A stretch of DNA of 64,000 nt from Sutcliffiella horikoshii (lineage in GTDB: Bacteria > Bacillota > Bacilli > Bacillales > Bacillaceae_I). The DNA lies in NCBI RefSeq assembly GCF_008180725.1, contig NZ_VTEV01000001.1, forward strand, positions 713,269 to 777,268, written 5' to 3'. The position numbers and the translations under genes were made by a program. Shown here in pieces: positions 1-8,824 of the stretch. The notes beneath the pieces were generated by a model, which was not told where the DNA came from, did no database searches, and saw only the letters and a program-made list of their open reading frames with translations. Numbering within the stretch: the first letter of the stretch is position 1; each line of letters starts with the position of its first letter.

Positions 1-201
1 TTTTCCTGATTCATCCACAAGTAGAAAATCTTCTGAGGTTATCCTCCTTTTATCCTTGCCACTTGAGGAAACCAAAAATTGCAGTGGGGTATCTGTTACT
101 TTAATAGAAAGGTTTCCACTTGTACCAAAGAACCAATCACGCAAGGCCAACTCTTCCTTAACCTCAGAAAGCTCTGTCCATTTCTTCAAAAATTGGCTCA
201 T
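1..201 (-). CDS. mtnB: Methylthioribulose-1-phosphate dehydratase, N-terminal part (cut by window edge)
   Basis: Only the first 67 codons are visible; the gene runs off the left edge. The start [19 protein letters not shown] and the later stretch [11 protein letters not shown] (the G-T-S-G-N-L-S motif of the class II aldolase/MtnB fold) identify it. MtnB dehydrates 5-methylthioribulose-1-phosphate in the cytosolic methionine salvage pathway. A strong GGGAGGTGA site lies just before the ATG. The ATG overlaps the mtnX stop as ATGA, so it is the third gene of the mtnWXB transcript and presumably shares the S-box control upstream of mtnW. The function rests on the motif and the operon context, since the metal-binding residues lie outside the window. 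Confidence 0.9.
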   Translation of the reverse strand, partial: MSQFLKKWTELSEVKEELALRDWFFGTSGNLSIKVTDTPLQFLVSSSGKDKRRITSEDFLLVDESGK

Positions 202-863
202 GCAGTCACCTCCCGTTTTTTCAAAATATCCATCACATTATAAAAGGTTTCGAATGGGGAAAAAGCAATGGACTGCTCCTCACACTTTTTAATTAGAAAG
301 TCTCTCGCAATTACTTGATCAGCAAGCTTTGCTGCCTCTAAATCTGTAATGGAATCTCCAATTACAATTTTATAGGTGTCTGTATCGGCAAGCTTTCTGA
401 TAATAGATGGTTTACAGCAGCCACAATCATTGTTACATTTTTCATCACATGCATGCGGCCATAAGATATTTATTTTTTCTCCAGAAAAATCGGACTGATT
501 GCAATAGATGTTTGTTTCTTCTATCAAGCCTGCTAAAAGTGGTTCCACAAAAAAATCAATACCGCCAGATACAATATAAAGTGGAATTCCCTCTTCTTTT
601 GTGTAAGCAACAAACTCCTTGAAGCCATCGCGTATTTCGGCATTAGCGACTATAAATTCCTTAATAACCTCTTTTTGTTCAGTAGGAAGAAGGGCAAACA
701 TCTTTCCTACCCCTTCCTTGATGGAGATCTCCTGGGATAATACTTTATTTTTAATGTCTTCCCATTCTTCAGGAGCGAATTTCTTCATGATGGCAATGAT
801 ATTGTCACTATTGGTGATGGTCCCATCAAAGTCACAAAAAATCATCTGCTTTTTGATTGTCAT
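198..863 (-). CDS. mtnX: 2-hydroxy-3-keto-5-methylthiopentenyl-1-phosphate phosphatase
   Basis: A 221-residue HAD-superfamily phosphatase. The nucleophile motif CDFDGT is at residues 10-15 (Asp11 and Asp13), and the acidic motif [11 protein letters not shown] lies towards the C-terminus. A Cys cluster ([12 protein letters not shown]) sits between them. MtnX dephosphorylates the enol made by MtnW, giving the acireductone precursor for MtnD. I chose the ATG at 863 rather than an upstream in-frame start: it has GGAGG at the right distance and overlaps the mtnW stop as ATGA, and its own stop overlaps mtnB in the same way. These tight overlaps imply translational coupling in a mtnW-mtnX-mtnB operon. 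Confidence 0.93.
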   Translation of the reverse strand: MTIKKQMIFCDFDGTITNSDNIIAIMKKFAPEEWEDIKNKVLSQEISIKEGVGKMFALLPTEQKEVIKEFIVANAEIRDGFKEFVAYTKEEGIPLYIVSGGIDFFVEPLLAGLIEETNIYCNQSDFSGEKINILWPHACDEKCNNDCGCCKPSIIRKLADTDTYKIVIGDSITDLEAAKLADQVIARDFLIKKCEEQSIAFSPFETFYNVMDILKKREVTA

Positions 864-2104
864 GTTGTAACCTCCACACTTCCCCACTGCTTAATGGCAA
901 CCTCCAGCTCAGGATACTTCTGTGCGTAACTTGCCAGTGATTCCCCTGCTTTTACCGCATCTACCGCTTGACGGAAAGCTTTTGCCCCTGCTGCTCCGCC
1001 AAGCTTATGACCGTGGACCCCTCCACCTGCATTAATGACCGCGTCATTTCCGAAATCTTGATAAAGTAGCGGTACAAGTCCAGGGTGTATCCCAGCTGAT
1101 GGCACAGGTAAGGTTTCTTTTAACTGATTATCTGTTACGGTTAATGCATCACGGATTCCGAGCGCTTGTTCCTTTGGCAACGCAACACTTCCGTAAGGAG
1201 ATGGGAATAAAGAAAAGTCGGCTCCTGCATATCGTAAAAGTTTTCCTAACAACAATTCATTCGAGATGCCATAAAATTCTGATGGGGTGATGGCTCCGCT
1301 AACCGCCGGATGCGCCATGATTGGAATGGATACTTCCTTGTCTTCAGCCAGACTTTGCAGTGTATCAAGACCATAAGCAAAAACATTGAATAATAGAATA
1401 TCAGCCCCTAATTCTACAGCTCTTTTCGCTTTATCTTTAAGATCCAACGTACGGCCTGTTAGGTTTACCGCATATCTTGCACGATGACCTGTCTCCTCTT
1501 TCACTTCCTCTAAGATTCTTCTGCCTTCGAATATCCTTTTTTCAAAAGGGGTTAGTTTGTTTTCAAACAATATTTCGTCATCTTTGATGAAATCCACTCC
1601 TCCAAGTGCCTGTTCCTTCAACTGTTCTGTGTGATAAGCAAGGTCCCTGCCGATCACCCCTTTAAAGATACTCATGACAAATGGTCTATGATGAACGCCA
1701 GTAATGGAGCGAAGCCCTTTTATTCCAAATTTTGGTCCCGGATAAGCTAGCTTCAAGTCTTCACTGAACTCGAGATCAATCAATTTTATCTCCCCGTCCA
1801 GTGATAGCTTGCCAAATACCGTGGTTAATATGGCTGGGAGGTCATTGCTGAAGTTAAAACTTGGGTATGCTATTTGGATGATTCCGCGTGTTACCGCTTT
1901 TCCAAAGTATGCATCCAACTTGTCACTAGAGGAGAGTTTTTTCACGCTAACTACTCTGCCTTTGTGCTTTTTTAGCTGTTCCTGTTCAAGCTGCGGGAGG
2001 TCAGTCCAGGATCCGATTGTAAGTCCGAGCGCGATACCTTCCGCTTTTTTTTCGAGATTTCCTTTATGATCATGAACCAGATAGGTTGCTAGAATTTCTG
2101 ACAT
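860..2104 (-). CDS. mtnW: 2,3-diketo-5-methylthiopentyl-1-phosphate enolase (RuBisCO-like protein)
   Basis: A 414-residue member of the RuBisCO-like family, which enolises diketomethylthiopentyl phosphate instead of fixing CO2. The active-site stretch [10 protein letters not shown] places the carbamylated lysine at about residue 174 with Asp175/Asp176 as Mg ligands, as in known MtnW proteins. A glycine-rich phosphate site (NAGGGVHGH) is near the C-terminus. The start [12 protein letters not shown] at 2104 matches the family and has AAAGGGTG upstream; an open frame extends 16 codons further but has no site. It is the first gene after the S-box leader at 2141-2284 and is followed by mtnX with a 4-nt overlap. 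Confidence 0.95.
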   Translation of the reverse strand: MSEILATYLVHDHKGNLEKKAEGIALGLTIGSWTDLPQLEQEQLKKHKGRVVSVKKLSSSDKLDAYFGKAVTRGIIQIAYPSFNFSNDLPAILTTVFGKLSLDGEIKLIDLEFSEDLKLAYPGPKFGIKGLRSITGVHHRPFVMSIFKGVIGRDLAYHTEQLKEQALGGVDFIKDDEILFENKLTPFEKRIFEGRRILEEVKEETGHRARYAVNLTGRTLDLKDKAKRAVELGADILLFNVFAYGLDTLQSLAEDKEVSIPIMAHPAVSGAITPSEFYGISNELLLGKLLRYAGADFSLFPSPYGSVALPKEQALGIRDALTVTDNQLKETLPVPSAGIHPGLVPLLYQDFGNDAVINAGGGVHGHKLGGAAGAKAFRQAVDAVKAGESLASYAQKYPELEVAIKQWGSVEVTT

Positions 2105-2140
2105 TATGTACACCCTTTCTTCCGATGATAAAATGCAAAA

Positions 2141-2163
2141 AACCCCTTCCATAAGAAGAGGTT
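2141..2163 (-). terminator. S-box expression platform terminator of mtnW
   Basis: Read on the minus strand, a nine-pair stem with loop TTAT is followed by a T run (complement of 2136-2140). It follows the SAM aptamer and precedes the mtnW ribosome site, as expected for SAM-induced premature termination. Confidence 0.8.
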
Positions 2164-2284
2164 AGTCTATCTAACGTCCTCTTATCTATCAGCTTTATGC
2201 TGCAAGATTTAGCACCGTGCTTAATTGAATAAGTCGGTTGCCGGGTTTCATCGGGCCAGTCCCTCCACCTGCTCTTGATAAGAT
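2164..2284 (-). promoter_or_regulatory. SAM-I (S-box) riboswitch upstream of mtnWXB
   Basis: The minus strand reads CTCTTATCAAGAG, then GGTGGAGGGACTGG, then GATGAAACCCGGCAACC, then CACGGTGCTAA, then GATAAGAGG. These are the conserved P1, P2 and J3/4 segments of the SAM-I class in order. P1 closes between about 2177-2186 and 2277-2284. S-box RNAs bind S-adenosylmethionine and turn off sulfur and methionine genes, so mtnWXB should be expressed when SAM is low. Confidence 0.96.
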
Positions 2285-2290
2285 TGGATT

Positions 2291-2319
2291 ATTATAAAGT
2301 TCAAATTATCTAAATACTA
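2291..2319 (-). promoter_or_regulatory. Candidate SigA promoter of the mtnW leader
   Basis: A perfect TATAAT (complement of 2291-2296) lies just upstream of the S-box 5' end. The matching -35 region is weak (TTAGTA-like at about 2315-2320), so only the -10 is well supported. Confidence 0.45.
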
Positions 2320-2369
2320 AATTCTAGTTGAGATTATGCCATCATTTTGAGCTTATGTCAACAGACTAT

Positions 2370-3542
2370 TCAGAAAATCTTTAACTCTCTGATTCGTTGA
2401 ACAGCTTCTTGTAATCTTTCTGTACTAGTTAATAAGCCGACACGTACATAGCCTTCTCCAAAGGAACCAAAGCCAATACCGGGAGCTACAACTACATGTG
2501 CCTCTTCAAGCAGCTTGTCTGCAAACTCCTCAGAAGTATATCCTTCCGGAACTTTTAACCATGCAAAGAAGGATCCTTTTGGTGCTTGCACTTCCCAACC
2601 AATTTCCTGCAATCCCCTAATAAGGACATCTCTTCTTTCCTCATACAAATCTACCAGTTCTTCTACACATGTTTGTTTATCTAATAATGCAGTCGCAGCC
2701 GCCTCTTGAATTGCTCCAAAAATACTTACATACATATGGTCCTGCAAAAGATTTATAGCTTTAATCACACTTTCATTACCAACTGCAAATCCCACACGCC
2801 ATCCTGCCATATTAAAAGTTTTCGACAATGTATATATTTCAATACCGACATCTTTTGCACCAGGCGTCTGCAGATAACTTAGCGGTTTTTGACCATCAAA
2901 CCCAATAGCACCATAGGCAAAATCGTGCACCACACAAATATCGTGTTCCGTTGCAAGTTTTACCGTTTCATTAAAAAATGCAGAATTCGCCACAGCTCCT
3001 GTCGGATTATTGGGATAATTGAGGAACATGAGCTTAGCAGCTTTTAAGACTTGTGGATTGACGTCTTCATAGTTTGGTAAAAAATGATATACTTCTTTTA
3101 AAGGCATGTATTCCATTTTTGCTTTGGCCAATGCGACACCAGACCAATAATCCGGATAGCCCGGGTCTGGGACAAGTACGGTATCCCCTTCATTTAATAA
3201 GCATTGGGGAATTTCCACTAGTCCCGCTTTCCCACCAAAGAGAATGGCTACTTCTGTATCTGGATTTATTTGAACATCGTATTCTCGTTTATAAAAGGTT
3301 GCTATAGCTTCTTTAAAAAATTGGTGCCCTTGAAATGGGGAGTACTTATGATGATTCGGTTTTTCTACCGCTTCCTGTAACGATCTTACAATGTGTTCAG
3401 GAGTTGGCTGGTCCGGGTTTCCTTGGCCTAGATTAATCACATCGTGTCCTTGTTCCACAACCTTACCCACTTTTTCAACCAACGAAGCAAAGAACTGTTT
3501 AGGCAGTGTATTTAATAATTCAGATTGTTGAAAGTTTTTCAT
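2370..3542 (-). CDS. mtnE: Methionine salvage aminotransferase (class I PLP)
   Basis: A 390-residue fold-type I aminotransferase. The PLP lysine is in YTLSKTFNMAGWRVGF (about Lys241), with NYPNNPTGA (about 175-183) and the D-F-A-Y motif upstream. MtnE transaminates 2-keto-4-methylthiobutyrate to methionine, the last step of the pathway. It is divergent from mtnU, whose omega-amidase product is the logical partner of a glutamine-using transaminase. I chose the ATG at 3542 because AGGTG lies six bases upstream; the frame also has a GTG three codons earlier, but that GTG is part of the ribosome site itself. I see no S-box in front of it. The salvage role is inferred from neighbours; broader aromatic or methionine transaminase activity is possible. 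Confidence 0.9.
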   Translation of the reverse strand: MKNFQQSELLNTLPKQFFASLVEKVGKVVEQGHDVINLGQGNPDQPTPEHIVRSLQEAVEKPNHHKYSPFQGHQFFKEAIATFYKREYDVQINPDTEVAILFGGKAGLVEIPQCLLNEGDTVLVPDPGYPDYWSGVALAKAKMEYMPLKEVYHFLPNYEDVNPQVLKAAKLMFLNYPNNPTGAVANSAFFNETVKLATEHDICVVHDFAYGAIGFDGQKPLSYLQTPGAKDVGIEIYTLSKTFNMAGWRVGFAVGNESVIKAINLLQDHMYVSIFGAIQEAAATALLDKQTCVEELVDLYEERRDVLIRGLQEIGWEVQAPKGSFFAWLKVPEGYTSEEFADKLLEEAHVVVAPGIGFGSFGEGYVRVGLLTSTERLQEAVQRIRELKIF

Positions 3543-3566
3543 CTTTTTCACCTACTCAAAAAATTC

Positions 3567-3594
3567 TTGAAATCCTAGTCACAAATCATATATT
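3567..3594 (+). promoter_or_regulatory. Candidate SigA promoter of mtnU
   Basis: TTGAAA at 3567-3572 and TATATT at 3589-3594 with a 16-bp spacer, about 45 bases before the mtnU start. Reasonable match, not proven. Confidence 0.45.
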
Positions 3595-3640
3595 GTTAGA
3601 TTCAACTTGTAAAGTATTTTTTCAACGGGGGGATTAACTA

Positions 3641-4423
3641 ATGAAATGGAAAATTGCTTGTATTCAATTTGATGTAGCCTTCGGAGATCCCGAAGCAAAT
3701 ATAGAAAAGGTATGTGAACTTTTGACTGTAGCAGGCAAAGATCGCCCAGATATCATCGTTCTTCCTGAACTCTGGTCCACTGGTTATGATCTAGGTCGTC
3801 TTGATAAAATAGCAGATTCCGGCGGTTTTGTTACGACCAAATTCCTAAAATCGGCTGCAAAAGAGCTAAAAACTCATATTGTCGGCGGTTCTGTCGCAAA
3901 AAAGACGAACAAAGGAATTTATAACACGATGATTACTGTCAATAAAGACGGAGATGTTGCAGGAGAATACAGTAAATTGCACCTTTTCCGGTTAATGGAC
4001 GAGCATCATTTCCTTCAGCCCGGAAAAACAGATGGAATGTTCGAGCTGGACGGGCAAACTTGTGCAGGTTTCATTTGCTATGATATTCGTTTTCCGGAAT
4101 GGATTCGTGCACATACCACCAAGGATGCAAAAGCGATCTTTGTTGTTGCGGAGTGGCCTTTGGCAAGAGTTGACCATTGGCGTAGCCTTCTTATCGCGCG
4201 TGCCATTGAAAACCAATGTTATGTAATTGCATGTAACCGTTCAGGTGCTGATCCGAAGAATGCTTTCGCTGGACACTCGATGATTATTGATCCTTGGGGA
4301 GATATTGTGGCGGAAGCTGGAGAAGCGGAGGAAATCATTACAGCAGAGATAGATTTGGCGAAGGTGGAAGAAGTACGAAAAAGAATCCCGATCTTTGAAG
4401 ATAGAAGACCACAATACTATTAA
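3641..4423 (+). CDS. mtnU: Omega-amidase of methionine salvage (carbon-nitrogen hydrolase)
   Basis: A 260-residue nitrilase-superfamily amidase with all three catalytic residues visible: Glu43 in VLPELW, Lys112 in YSKLHLF and Cys146 in FICYDIRFPEW. Omega-amidases hydrolyse 2-oxoglutaramate, the by-product of glutamine-dependent transamination, pulling the MtnE reaction towards methionine. The start at 3641 has a run of six G upstream. The gene is divergent from mtnE across about 100 bp. Family and position (between mtnE and mtnKA, as in B. subtilis ykrU) agree, so confidence is high for the family and good for the specific role. Confidence 0.9.
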   Translation: MKWKIACIQFDVAFGDPEANIEKVCELLTVAGKDRPDIIVLPELWSTGYDLGRLDKIADSGGFVTTKFLKSAAKELKTHIVGGSVAKKTNKGIYNTMITVNKDGDVAGEYSKLHLFRLMDEHHFLQPGKTDGMFELDGQTCAGFICYDIRFPEWIRAHTTKDAKAIFVVAEWPLARVDHWRSLLIARAIENQCYVIACNRSGADPKNAFAGHSMIIDPWGDIVAEAGEAEEIITAEIDLAKVEEVRKRIPIFEDRRPQYY

Positions 4424-4445
4424 TCTAGGTTTGTTAACTTACACC

Positions 4446-4561
4446 GCTGTGGATTTCCGCAAATGGCTTCGCTTTCCTAGGGGCTCTGCTGGAACCTCCT
4501 CGGCAAGCCTGCGGGGTCTCCACCTAGCGCTATCTCCCCGCCTTTTGCTCCAATCCACAGC
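4446..4561 (+). repeat. Dispersed element copy A (terminal inverted repeats)
   Basis: A 116-bp copy with left end GCTGTGGATT and right end AATCCACAGC, which are perfect inverses. The interior has CAAATGGCTTCGCTTTCCT and GCCTGCGGGGTCTCCACC, found again at 5416, 25563, 31115-31462, 34690 and 47568. There is no coding capacity. It lies between the convergent mtnU and cspD genes. Confidence 0.85.
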
Positions 4562-4622
4562 TATAAATTCTAAAGCACTATATAATGTCAGGTATTATAT
4601 CTTCTCTTACTCTTTCAAAACA

Positions 4623-4649
4623 AAAAGGACTCCGCGATGGAGTCCTTTT
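4623..4649. terminator. Bidirectional terminator between mtnU side and cspD
   Basis: Perfect 11-bp stem AAAAGGACTCC/GGAGTCCTTTT with loop GCGAT and A/T-rich flanks on both sides. It lies just 3' of the cspD stop. Confidence 0.85.
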
Positions 4650-4663
4650 CTATTTGGCTAGCA

Positions 4664-4879
<216 letters not shown>

Positions 4880-4977
4880 CTAAACCACGTAAATATTACT
4901 ATTCTTGCTCTTTCAAACATTTCAAGACGAAAACGTGTTTCTGACTTTCCATATTCACGAACAAAAATAATAGTTTA

Positions 4978-5006
4978 ATAATAACAGGTGCCTATCATTT
5001 TTTCAA
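4978..5006 (-). promoter_or_regulatory. SigA promoter of cspD
   Basis: On the minus strand TTGAAA (5001-5006) and TATTAT (4978-4983) are separated by exactly 17 bp. Transcription from here gives a leader of about 110 nt, typical of cold-shock mRNAs. The rest of 4862-5093 shows no gene. Confidence 0.65.
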
Positions 5007-5093
5007 GGTTTTAACCAAACAATTCATACAATTCCATTTAATTCTTCTAAAAAATCAGATATTGGCTTTTAAAAAAGTTTTTTCGAAAACTTA

Positions 5094-5123
5094 TTGACAA
5101 TTTTCCCGGCATCTTGGTATTAT
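5094..5123 (+). promoter_or_regulatory. SigA promoter of the mtnKA S-box leader
   Basis: Consensus TTGACA at 5094-5099 and TATTAT at 5118-5123, spacer 18 bp, ending about 60 bp before the riboswitch aptamer. Confidence 0.75.
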
Positions 5124-5181
5124 TTTCATCAAGCAATAATTTTCACACAATTTTATACATTCGCAATTAAATGATTGCGAT

Positions 5182-5342
5182 CTCTTATCAAGAGCAGGTG
5201 GAGGGATTTGGCCCTATGAAACCCAGCAACCGACCGTAATACTGTTGTGAGACAGGGCGTTACACATTTGTGGACGCCGAACGTATTTGTTCATAAGGCA
5301 CGGTGCTAATTCCAGCAGAAATTATTTCTGGCAGATAAGAGG
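5182..5342 (+). promoter_or_regulatory. SAM-I (S-box) riboswitch upstream of mtnKA
   Basis: CTCTTATCAAGAG opens P1, followed by GGTGGAGGGA, CCTATGAAACCCAGCAACC, CACGGTGCTAATTCC and the closing GATAAGAGG. All hallmark SAM-I segments are present. The P3 region is longer than in the mtnW copy (about 161 vs 108 nt), with an extra GC-rich arm at about 5253-5285. Confidence 0.96.
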
Positions 5343-5360
5343 GGAGAAGTCTACTCTTCA

Positions 5361-5388
5361 AGCCTCTTTCTTATGGAAAGGGGCTTTT
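5361..5388 (+). terminator. S-box terminator of the mtnKA leader
   Basis: Stem AGCCTCTTTC/GGAAAGGGGCT with loop TTAT and a T run. It closely matches the terminator of the mtnW leader (same loop and flanking arm), so the two leaders look like relatives along their whole length. Confidence 0.82.
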
Positions 5389-5415
5389 ATTTTTGAAAGG
5401 CTCTGTTGAAACACC

Positions 5416-5534
5416 GCTGTTGATTTGCGCACCAGGCTTCGCTTATCCTAAGGGCGCTTGCTGAGCCTCCTCGGCTTTGCCTGCGGGTCTCAGCAATGCA
5501 CTACCTCCCTTCGTCCTTTGCTCCAATCAAAAGC
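5416..5534 (+). repeat. Dispersed element copy B, inside the mtnK leader
   Basis: Left end GCTGTTGATT, right end AATCAAAAGC (two bases off the inverse), interior CCAGGCTTCGCTTATCCTA and CTGAGCCTCCTCGGC. It sits between the S-box terminator and the mtnK ribosome site, so it must be transcribed whenever mtnK is. Confidence 0.8.
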
Positions 5535-5615
5535 TAGGGACCACTATAAAGCAACAGAGCTTTTTGAATTAATAATCGCCCCGCTCATTATTATTTTGAC
5601 ACGGGGGTAATAAAT

Positions 5616-6812
5616 ATGACAATAACAGCTACTACAGAATATGAGCCGTTAACAGAACCAACTGCTATCTCTCTAGCCAAAGACCTTAATTTTTTTAAAG
5701 AGGGTGCACTCTTGCACTGCCGAGAAATTGGGGATGGAAATTTAAACCTTGTCTTTCACATAAGAGACGAAAATAATACAGGGATTATCATTAAGCAGGC
5801 TTTGCCTTATGCTAAAGTTGTCGGGGAAAGCTGGCCACTGACCTTACATAGGGCAACAATAGAAGGTAATTACCTGAAAAATGCCGCTACATTGGTCCCT
5901 AATCTAGTTCCAAAAGTCTATTATACGAACGAAGCTTTAGCGATAACCATCATGGAGGACCTCTCCCATTTGGAGATTGTTAGAAATGGTTTTCTTAATG
6001 GCAAAAACTTCCCTCTTTTGTCAAAGCATATTGGGGAATATTTGGCAAAAACACTATTTTACACTTCTGATTTTGGTTTGAATCAGCAAGAAAAGAAAAA
6101 GCTGCAGCAATCATTCTCAAATCCAGAGCTTTGCAAGATTACGGAAGATCTTATTTTTACGGATCCGTTCTTTGATAGTGAGACTAATGACTATGAGCCA
6201 GAACTGCTTGGTTCGATTGAGGAAATTTGGAAGGATGAGGATTTAAAGCTTGAAGTGGCAAAGCTGAAATACACATTTTTGACAAACGGAGAAGCACTTC
6301 TACACGGAGACCTCCACACAGGAAGCATTTTTGCAAATGATATTGATACTAAAGTTATTGACCCAGAATTTGCATTTTTTGGACCGATTGGCTTCGATGT
6401 TGGGCAGTTCTTTGCCAATATCCTTTTACAAGCAATCACTAGGGATGTTAGTGAAAGGTCTAACATCACTTCCCATCTGTATCAAGTTTGGGAGGGATTC
6501 ACTTCCACTTTCTCAGATTTATGGAAGACAAAAAGTGTGGAATATTACTCACAAACACCAGGCTATTTGGATTTCTTCCTGAAAAAAGTCTTTACTGATG
6601 CAATTGGCTTTGCCGGATGTGAAGTTATCCGTCGGACGATTGGGCTGGCTCATGTAGCAGACCTTGATACGCTTAAGCCTTACGAACGTAGAATTACAGT
6701 AAAGCAACAAGCTTTGTTATTAGGGCAAGCATTGGTTAAAAATGCTCCAACTATACGAAATATACAAGATGTAGAAGCACTATTCGAAAATGTGATAAAA
6801 GGGAATGGATAA
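5616..6812 (+). CDS. mtnK: 5-methylthioribose kinase
   Basis: A 398-residue aminoglycoside-phosphotransferase-fold kinase that phosphorylates methylthioribose at C1 using ATP, the first committed step of the kinase branch of methionine salvage. The N-terminal signature [13 protein letters not shown] is at residues 38-50. The catalytic [10 protein letters not shown] has Asp232, and the metal site D-P-E is at 250-252 followed by GPIGFDVG. It has a GGGGG site before the ATG and ends inside the start region of mtnA, so the two are co-translated. Regulated by the upstream S-box. Confidence 0.95.
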   Translation: MTITATTEYEPLTEPTAISLAKDLNFFKEGALLHCREIGDGNLNLVFHIRDENNTGIIIKQALPYAKVVGESWPLTLHRATIEGNYLKNAATLVPNLVPKVYYTNEALAITIMEDLSHLEIVRNGFLNGKNFPLLSKHIGEYLAKTLFYTSDFGLNQQEKKKLQQSFSNPELCKITEDLIFTDPFFDSETNDYEPELLGSIEEIWKDEDLKLEVAKLKYTFLTNGEALLHGDLHTGSIFANDIDTKVIDPEFAFFGPIGFDVGQFFANILLQAITRDVSERSNITSHLYQVWEGFTSTFSDLWKTKSVEYYSQTPGYLDFFLKKVFTDAIGFAGCEVIRRTIGLAHVADLDTLKPYERRITVKQQALLLGQALVKNAPTIRNIQDVEALFENVIKGNG

Positions 6813-6816
6813 AATT

Positions 6817-7866
6817 ATGACAATCACGACTAATCTACCATTATCGGTAGAATGGAAAGACTCTTATATTCGTTTATTAGATCAACAGAAATTGCCTCAA
6901 GAGACTGTATTCATTGATTTGCAAACCATTCATGATGTCTATGATGCCATAGTCACTCTAAAAGTAAGGGGTGCGCCTGCAATTGGAATAACAGCTGCAT
7001 ACGGCCTTGTCCTTGCTGCAAATTCATATACCTCAGCTAGTCTACCTGAATTTCAAAACCAGTTAAAAAAGGACCGGGACTATTTGGCGACTTCTCGTCC
7101 AACGGCTGTAAATCTTTTTTGGGCAATTGACCGTCTGATACAAGTATCTTTGCAGGCTTCTTCTGTAAACGAGGCAAAAACAAATCTTGTTCATGAAGCG
7201 ATTCAAATTCAACTAGAGGATGAAGCGACATGCAGGCTTATCGGAGAACATGCCCTTTCCTTGTTCCAAAAGAATGATAAGCTACTGACTATATGTAATG
7301 CAGGATCAATTGCAACTGCACGGTACGGTACCGCATTAGCTCCATTTCATTTGGCAATAGAAAAAGAATTCCCCTTAAGTGTTTTCGCATGCGAAACAAG
7401 ACCAGTTCTACAGGGCTCCCGACTAACCGCTTGGGAGTTGAAACAATCAGGAGTGGATGTAACATTAATCACTGATAACATGGCTGCACATACCATTAAA
7501 ACCAAAGAGATTTCTGCTGTTATTGTCGGAGCTGACAGAATCACTTCCAACGGAGACACTGCAAATAAAATTGGGACCTATGGCCTTGCTATACTTGCTA
7601 AAGCTTTTGGTATTCCATTTTATGTAGCTGCCCCTTTATCGACGTTTGATTTATCTAGGGAAACTGGAGAGGAAATAGAAATTGAAGAAAGGAGTTCTGA
7701 GGAAATCACCCATCTGGGAGGAAACCAGATAGCACCAGATGGCATTTCCGTATTTAACCCTGCATTTGATGTGACTCCAAATGAGCTGATTACCGCCATC
7801 ATTACGGAAAAAGGTATCATCAAAGGCGACTATACCAAAGTGATTCCTACACTTTTTGAAGATTGA
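6817..7866 (+). CDS. mtnA: Methylthioribose-1-phosphate isomerase
   Basis: A 349-residue protein of the eIF2B-like family that isomerises the aldose phosphate made by MtnK to the ketose used by MtnB. Counting from the ATG at 6817, the catalytic Cys160 ([15 protein letters not shown]) and Asp240 ([15 protein letters not shown]) fall at the numbers I recall for the B. subtilis enzyme, which supports this start. An in-frame ATG at 6805 sits within the mtnK stop region but is too close to AAAGGG; the spacing to 6817 is longer than usual, so the start is not certain. Confidence 0.93.
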   Translation: MTITTNLPLSVEWKDSYIRLLDQQKLPQETVFIDLQTIHDVYDAIVTLKVRGAPAIGITAAYGLVLAANSYTSASLPEFQNQLKKDRDYLATSRPTAVNLFWAIDRLIQVSLQASSVNEAKTNLVHEAIQIQLEDEATCRLIGEHALSLFQKNDKLLTICNAGSIATARYGTALAPFHLAIEKEFPLSVFACETRPVLQGSRLTAWELKQSGVDVTLITDNMAAHTIKTKEISAVIVGADRITSNGDTANKIGTYGLAILAKAFGIPFYVAAPLSTFDLSRETGEEIEIEERSSEEITHLGGNQIAPDGISVFNPAFDVTPNELITAIITEKGIIKGDYTKVIPTLFED

Positions 7867-7872
7867 TATTCA

Positions 7873-7903
7873 AGAACCCTAAGTTCTATCAGCTTAGGGT
7901 TCT
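7873..7903. terminator. Terminator between mtnA and the DUF2087 regulator
   Basis: Perfect 11-bp stem AGAACCCTAAG/CTTAGGGTTCT, nine-base loop. It serves the convergent genes on both sides. Confidence 0.75.
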
Positions 7904-7908
7904 CAGTA

Positions 7909-8487
7909 TTATTTCGCCCACATTTCTGTTGGGTTTAGTTCGTATATTCCTGCTTCTCGGTACATGTAATGATTGATAATGAATTCCCTGCGGATCGTTG
8001 CATAGTCCTCATGGAATTGTTTGATGTGCTCATTAATTTCCTTTTCACTGTACTTTTTACCCATTTCCAAGTCTTTTAGGATATGTTCAAATATAATTAA
8101 TTTCTTCTTTCTTTGCGCAGGGATGGTTTTCAGTTTTCCATCTTTGGCAAGGAAATTTTGCAAGATCTGCTCCCTCTCTTTTTGCTCTTCCATCGTCCTC
8201 TCCCCTTTTCCGCTTCTTTCTAACACGATAAAAAGACCTTCACTATGTTGTCTTAAAACCTTTGAGTTTAAATAATAATAGACCGTGTTTTTTTCTCTTC
8301 TTTCGTACACAGCACTTATTTCTTTTAGCTTAGAAATATGATGGGAAATCGTCGGGGGCTTTACCCCTAATCTTTCTGCTAATTCTTGTCCACTTAGTGG
8401 TTCTTCAGTAGATAACAAGACAAGCAATTTAATTCTAGTCGTATCTCCCATTACTTTATAATAGTTGACGAGTTTATCCAGTTGCAG
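7909..8487 (-). CDS. ArsR-type transcriptional regulator with C-terminal DUF2087
   Basis: An N-terminal winged helix (LSGQELAERLGVKPPTISHH is the recognition region) is joined to a DUF2087 domain (about residues 115-185, with QRKKKLIIFEHIL and EKEINEHIKQFHEDYATIRR). The first ATG (8449-8451) would cut off the first helix. The frame continues upstream as LQLDKLVNYYKVMGDTTRIK, the normal ArsR N-terminus, up to a stop. The only codons near a good AAGGAG site (8497-8502) are CTG at 8487 (spacing 9) and ATT at 8490 (spacing 6). I place the start at 8487, a non-ATG start, with 192 residues. A palindrome in its upstream region is a likely autoregulatory operator. Target genes are unknown. Confidence 0.82.
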   Translation of the reverse strand: MQLDKLVNYYKVMGDTTRIKLLVLLSTEEPLSGQELAERLGVKPPTISHHISKLKEISAVYERREKNTVYYYLNSKVLRQHSEGLFIVLERSGKGERTMEEQKEREQILQNFLAKDGKLKTIPAQRKKKLIIFEHILKDLEMGKKYSEKEINEHIKQFHEDYATIRREFIINHYMYREAGIYELNPTEMWAK

Positions 8488-8512
8488 AATAATTCACTCC
8501 TTCACCTTATAT

Positions 8513-8542
8513 TAGATATCCATCTAATTAGATGTTAATCTA
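8513..8542. promoter_or_regulatory. Candidate operator for the DUF2087 regulator
   Basis: A perfect 14-bp palindrome CATCTAATTAGATG (8521-8534) is flanked symmetrically by TAGAT (8513-8517) and ATCTA (8538-8542), a dyad of about 30 bp. It lies immediately upstream of the regulator start, where an ArsR-family autorepressor would bind. Confidence 0.55.
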
Positions 8543-8556
8543 ACAACTAGATAAAA

Positions 8557-8667
8557 TCAACCTCTTTTCTCATTTTTCTTTAAAATAGATCCTTTTTCTT
8601 CCACACTAATGATATTGAGTTTGGCTAATACTTCCGTATAAAAAATGAGTTTGTTATTTTTCCCCAT
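8557..8667 (-). CDS. Putative 36-residue small protein
   Basis: Start MGKNNKLIFYTEVLAKLN, end KKNEKRG; basic and not membrane-like. ATG at 8667 has GGAG nine bases upstream. In-frame ATGs at 8676 and 8682 could also serve, the latter with AAGGG five bases upstream (41 residues). It is upstream of and co-oriented with the DUF2087 regulator, with the operator palindrome between them. I do not recognise the family, and a chance frame is possible. Confidence 0.35.
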   Translation of the reverse strand: MGKNNKLIFYTEVLAKLNIISVEEKGSILKKNEKRG

Positions 8668-8764
8668 TTTTATCATCTCCATTTTTGCCCTTGAGCAACT
8701 TTTTTAGTCTTAGTAAATTATATGAAGGAATAGAAAAAATGATACACGCATGCAACTTTTAGAT

Positions 8765-8798
8765 AAAAAAAGTACGATAGCATAAATACTATCGTACT
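8765..8798 (-). terminator. Terminator of ogt
   Basis: Perfect stem AGTACGATAG/CTATCGTACT, loop CATAAATA, followed on the minus strand by a T run (8765-8770). Confidence 0.85.
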
Positions 8799-8824
8799 GA
8801 GTTATTGCTTAATTCATTTCACTA

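Noticed and set aside
4432-4662. Protein-coding frame across repeat copy A
   Set aside because: An 88-codon frame spans the repeat but has no ribosome site and the same frame is not kept in other copies.
5182-5388. T-box leader
   Set aside because: All conserved blocks match SAM-I, and no T-box bulge sequence is present.
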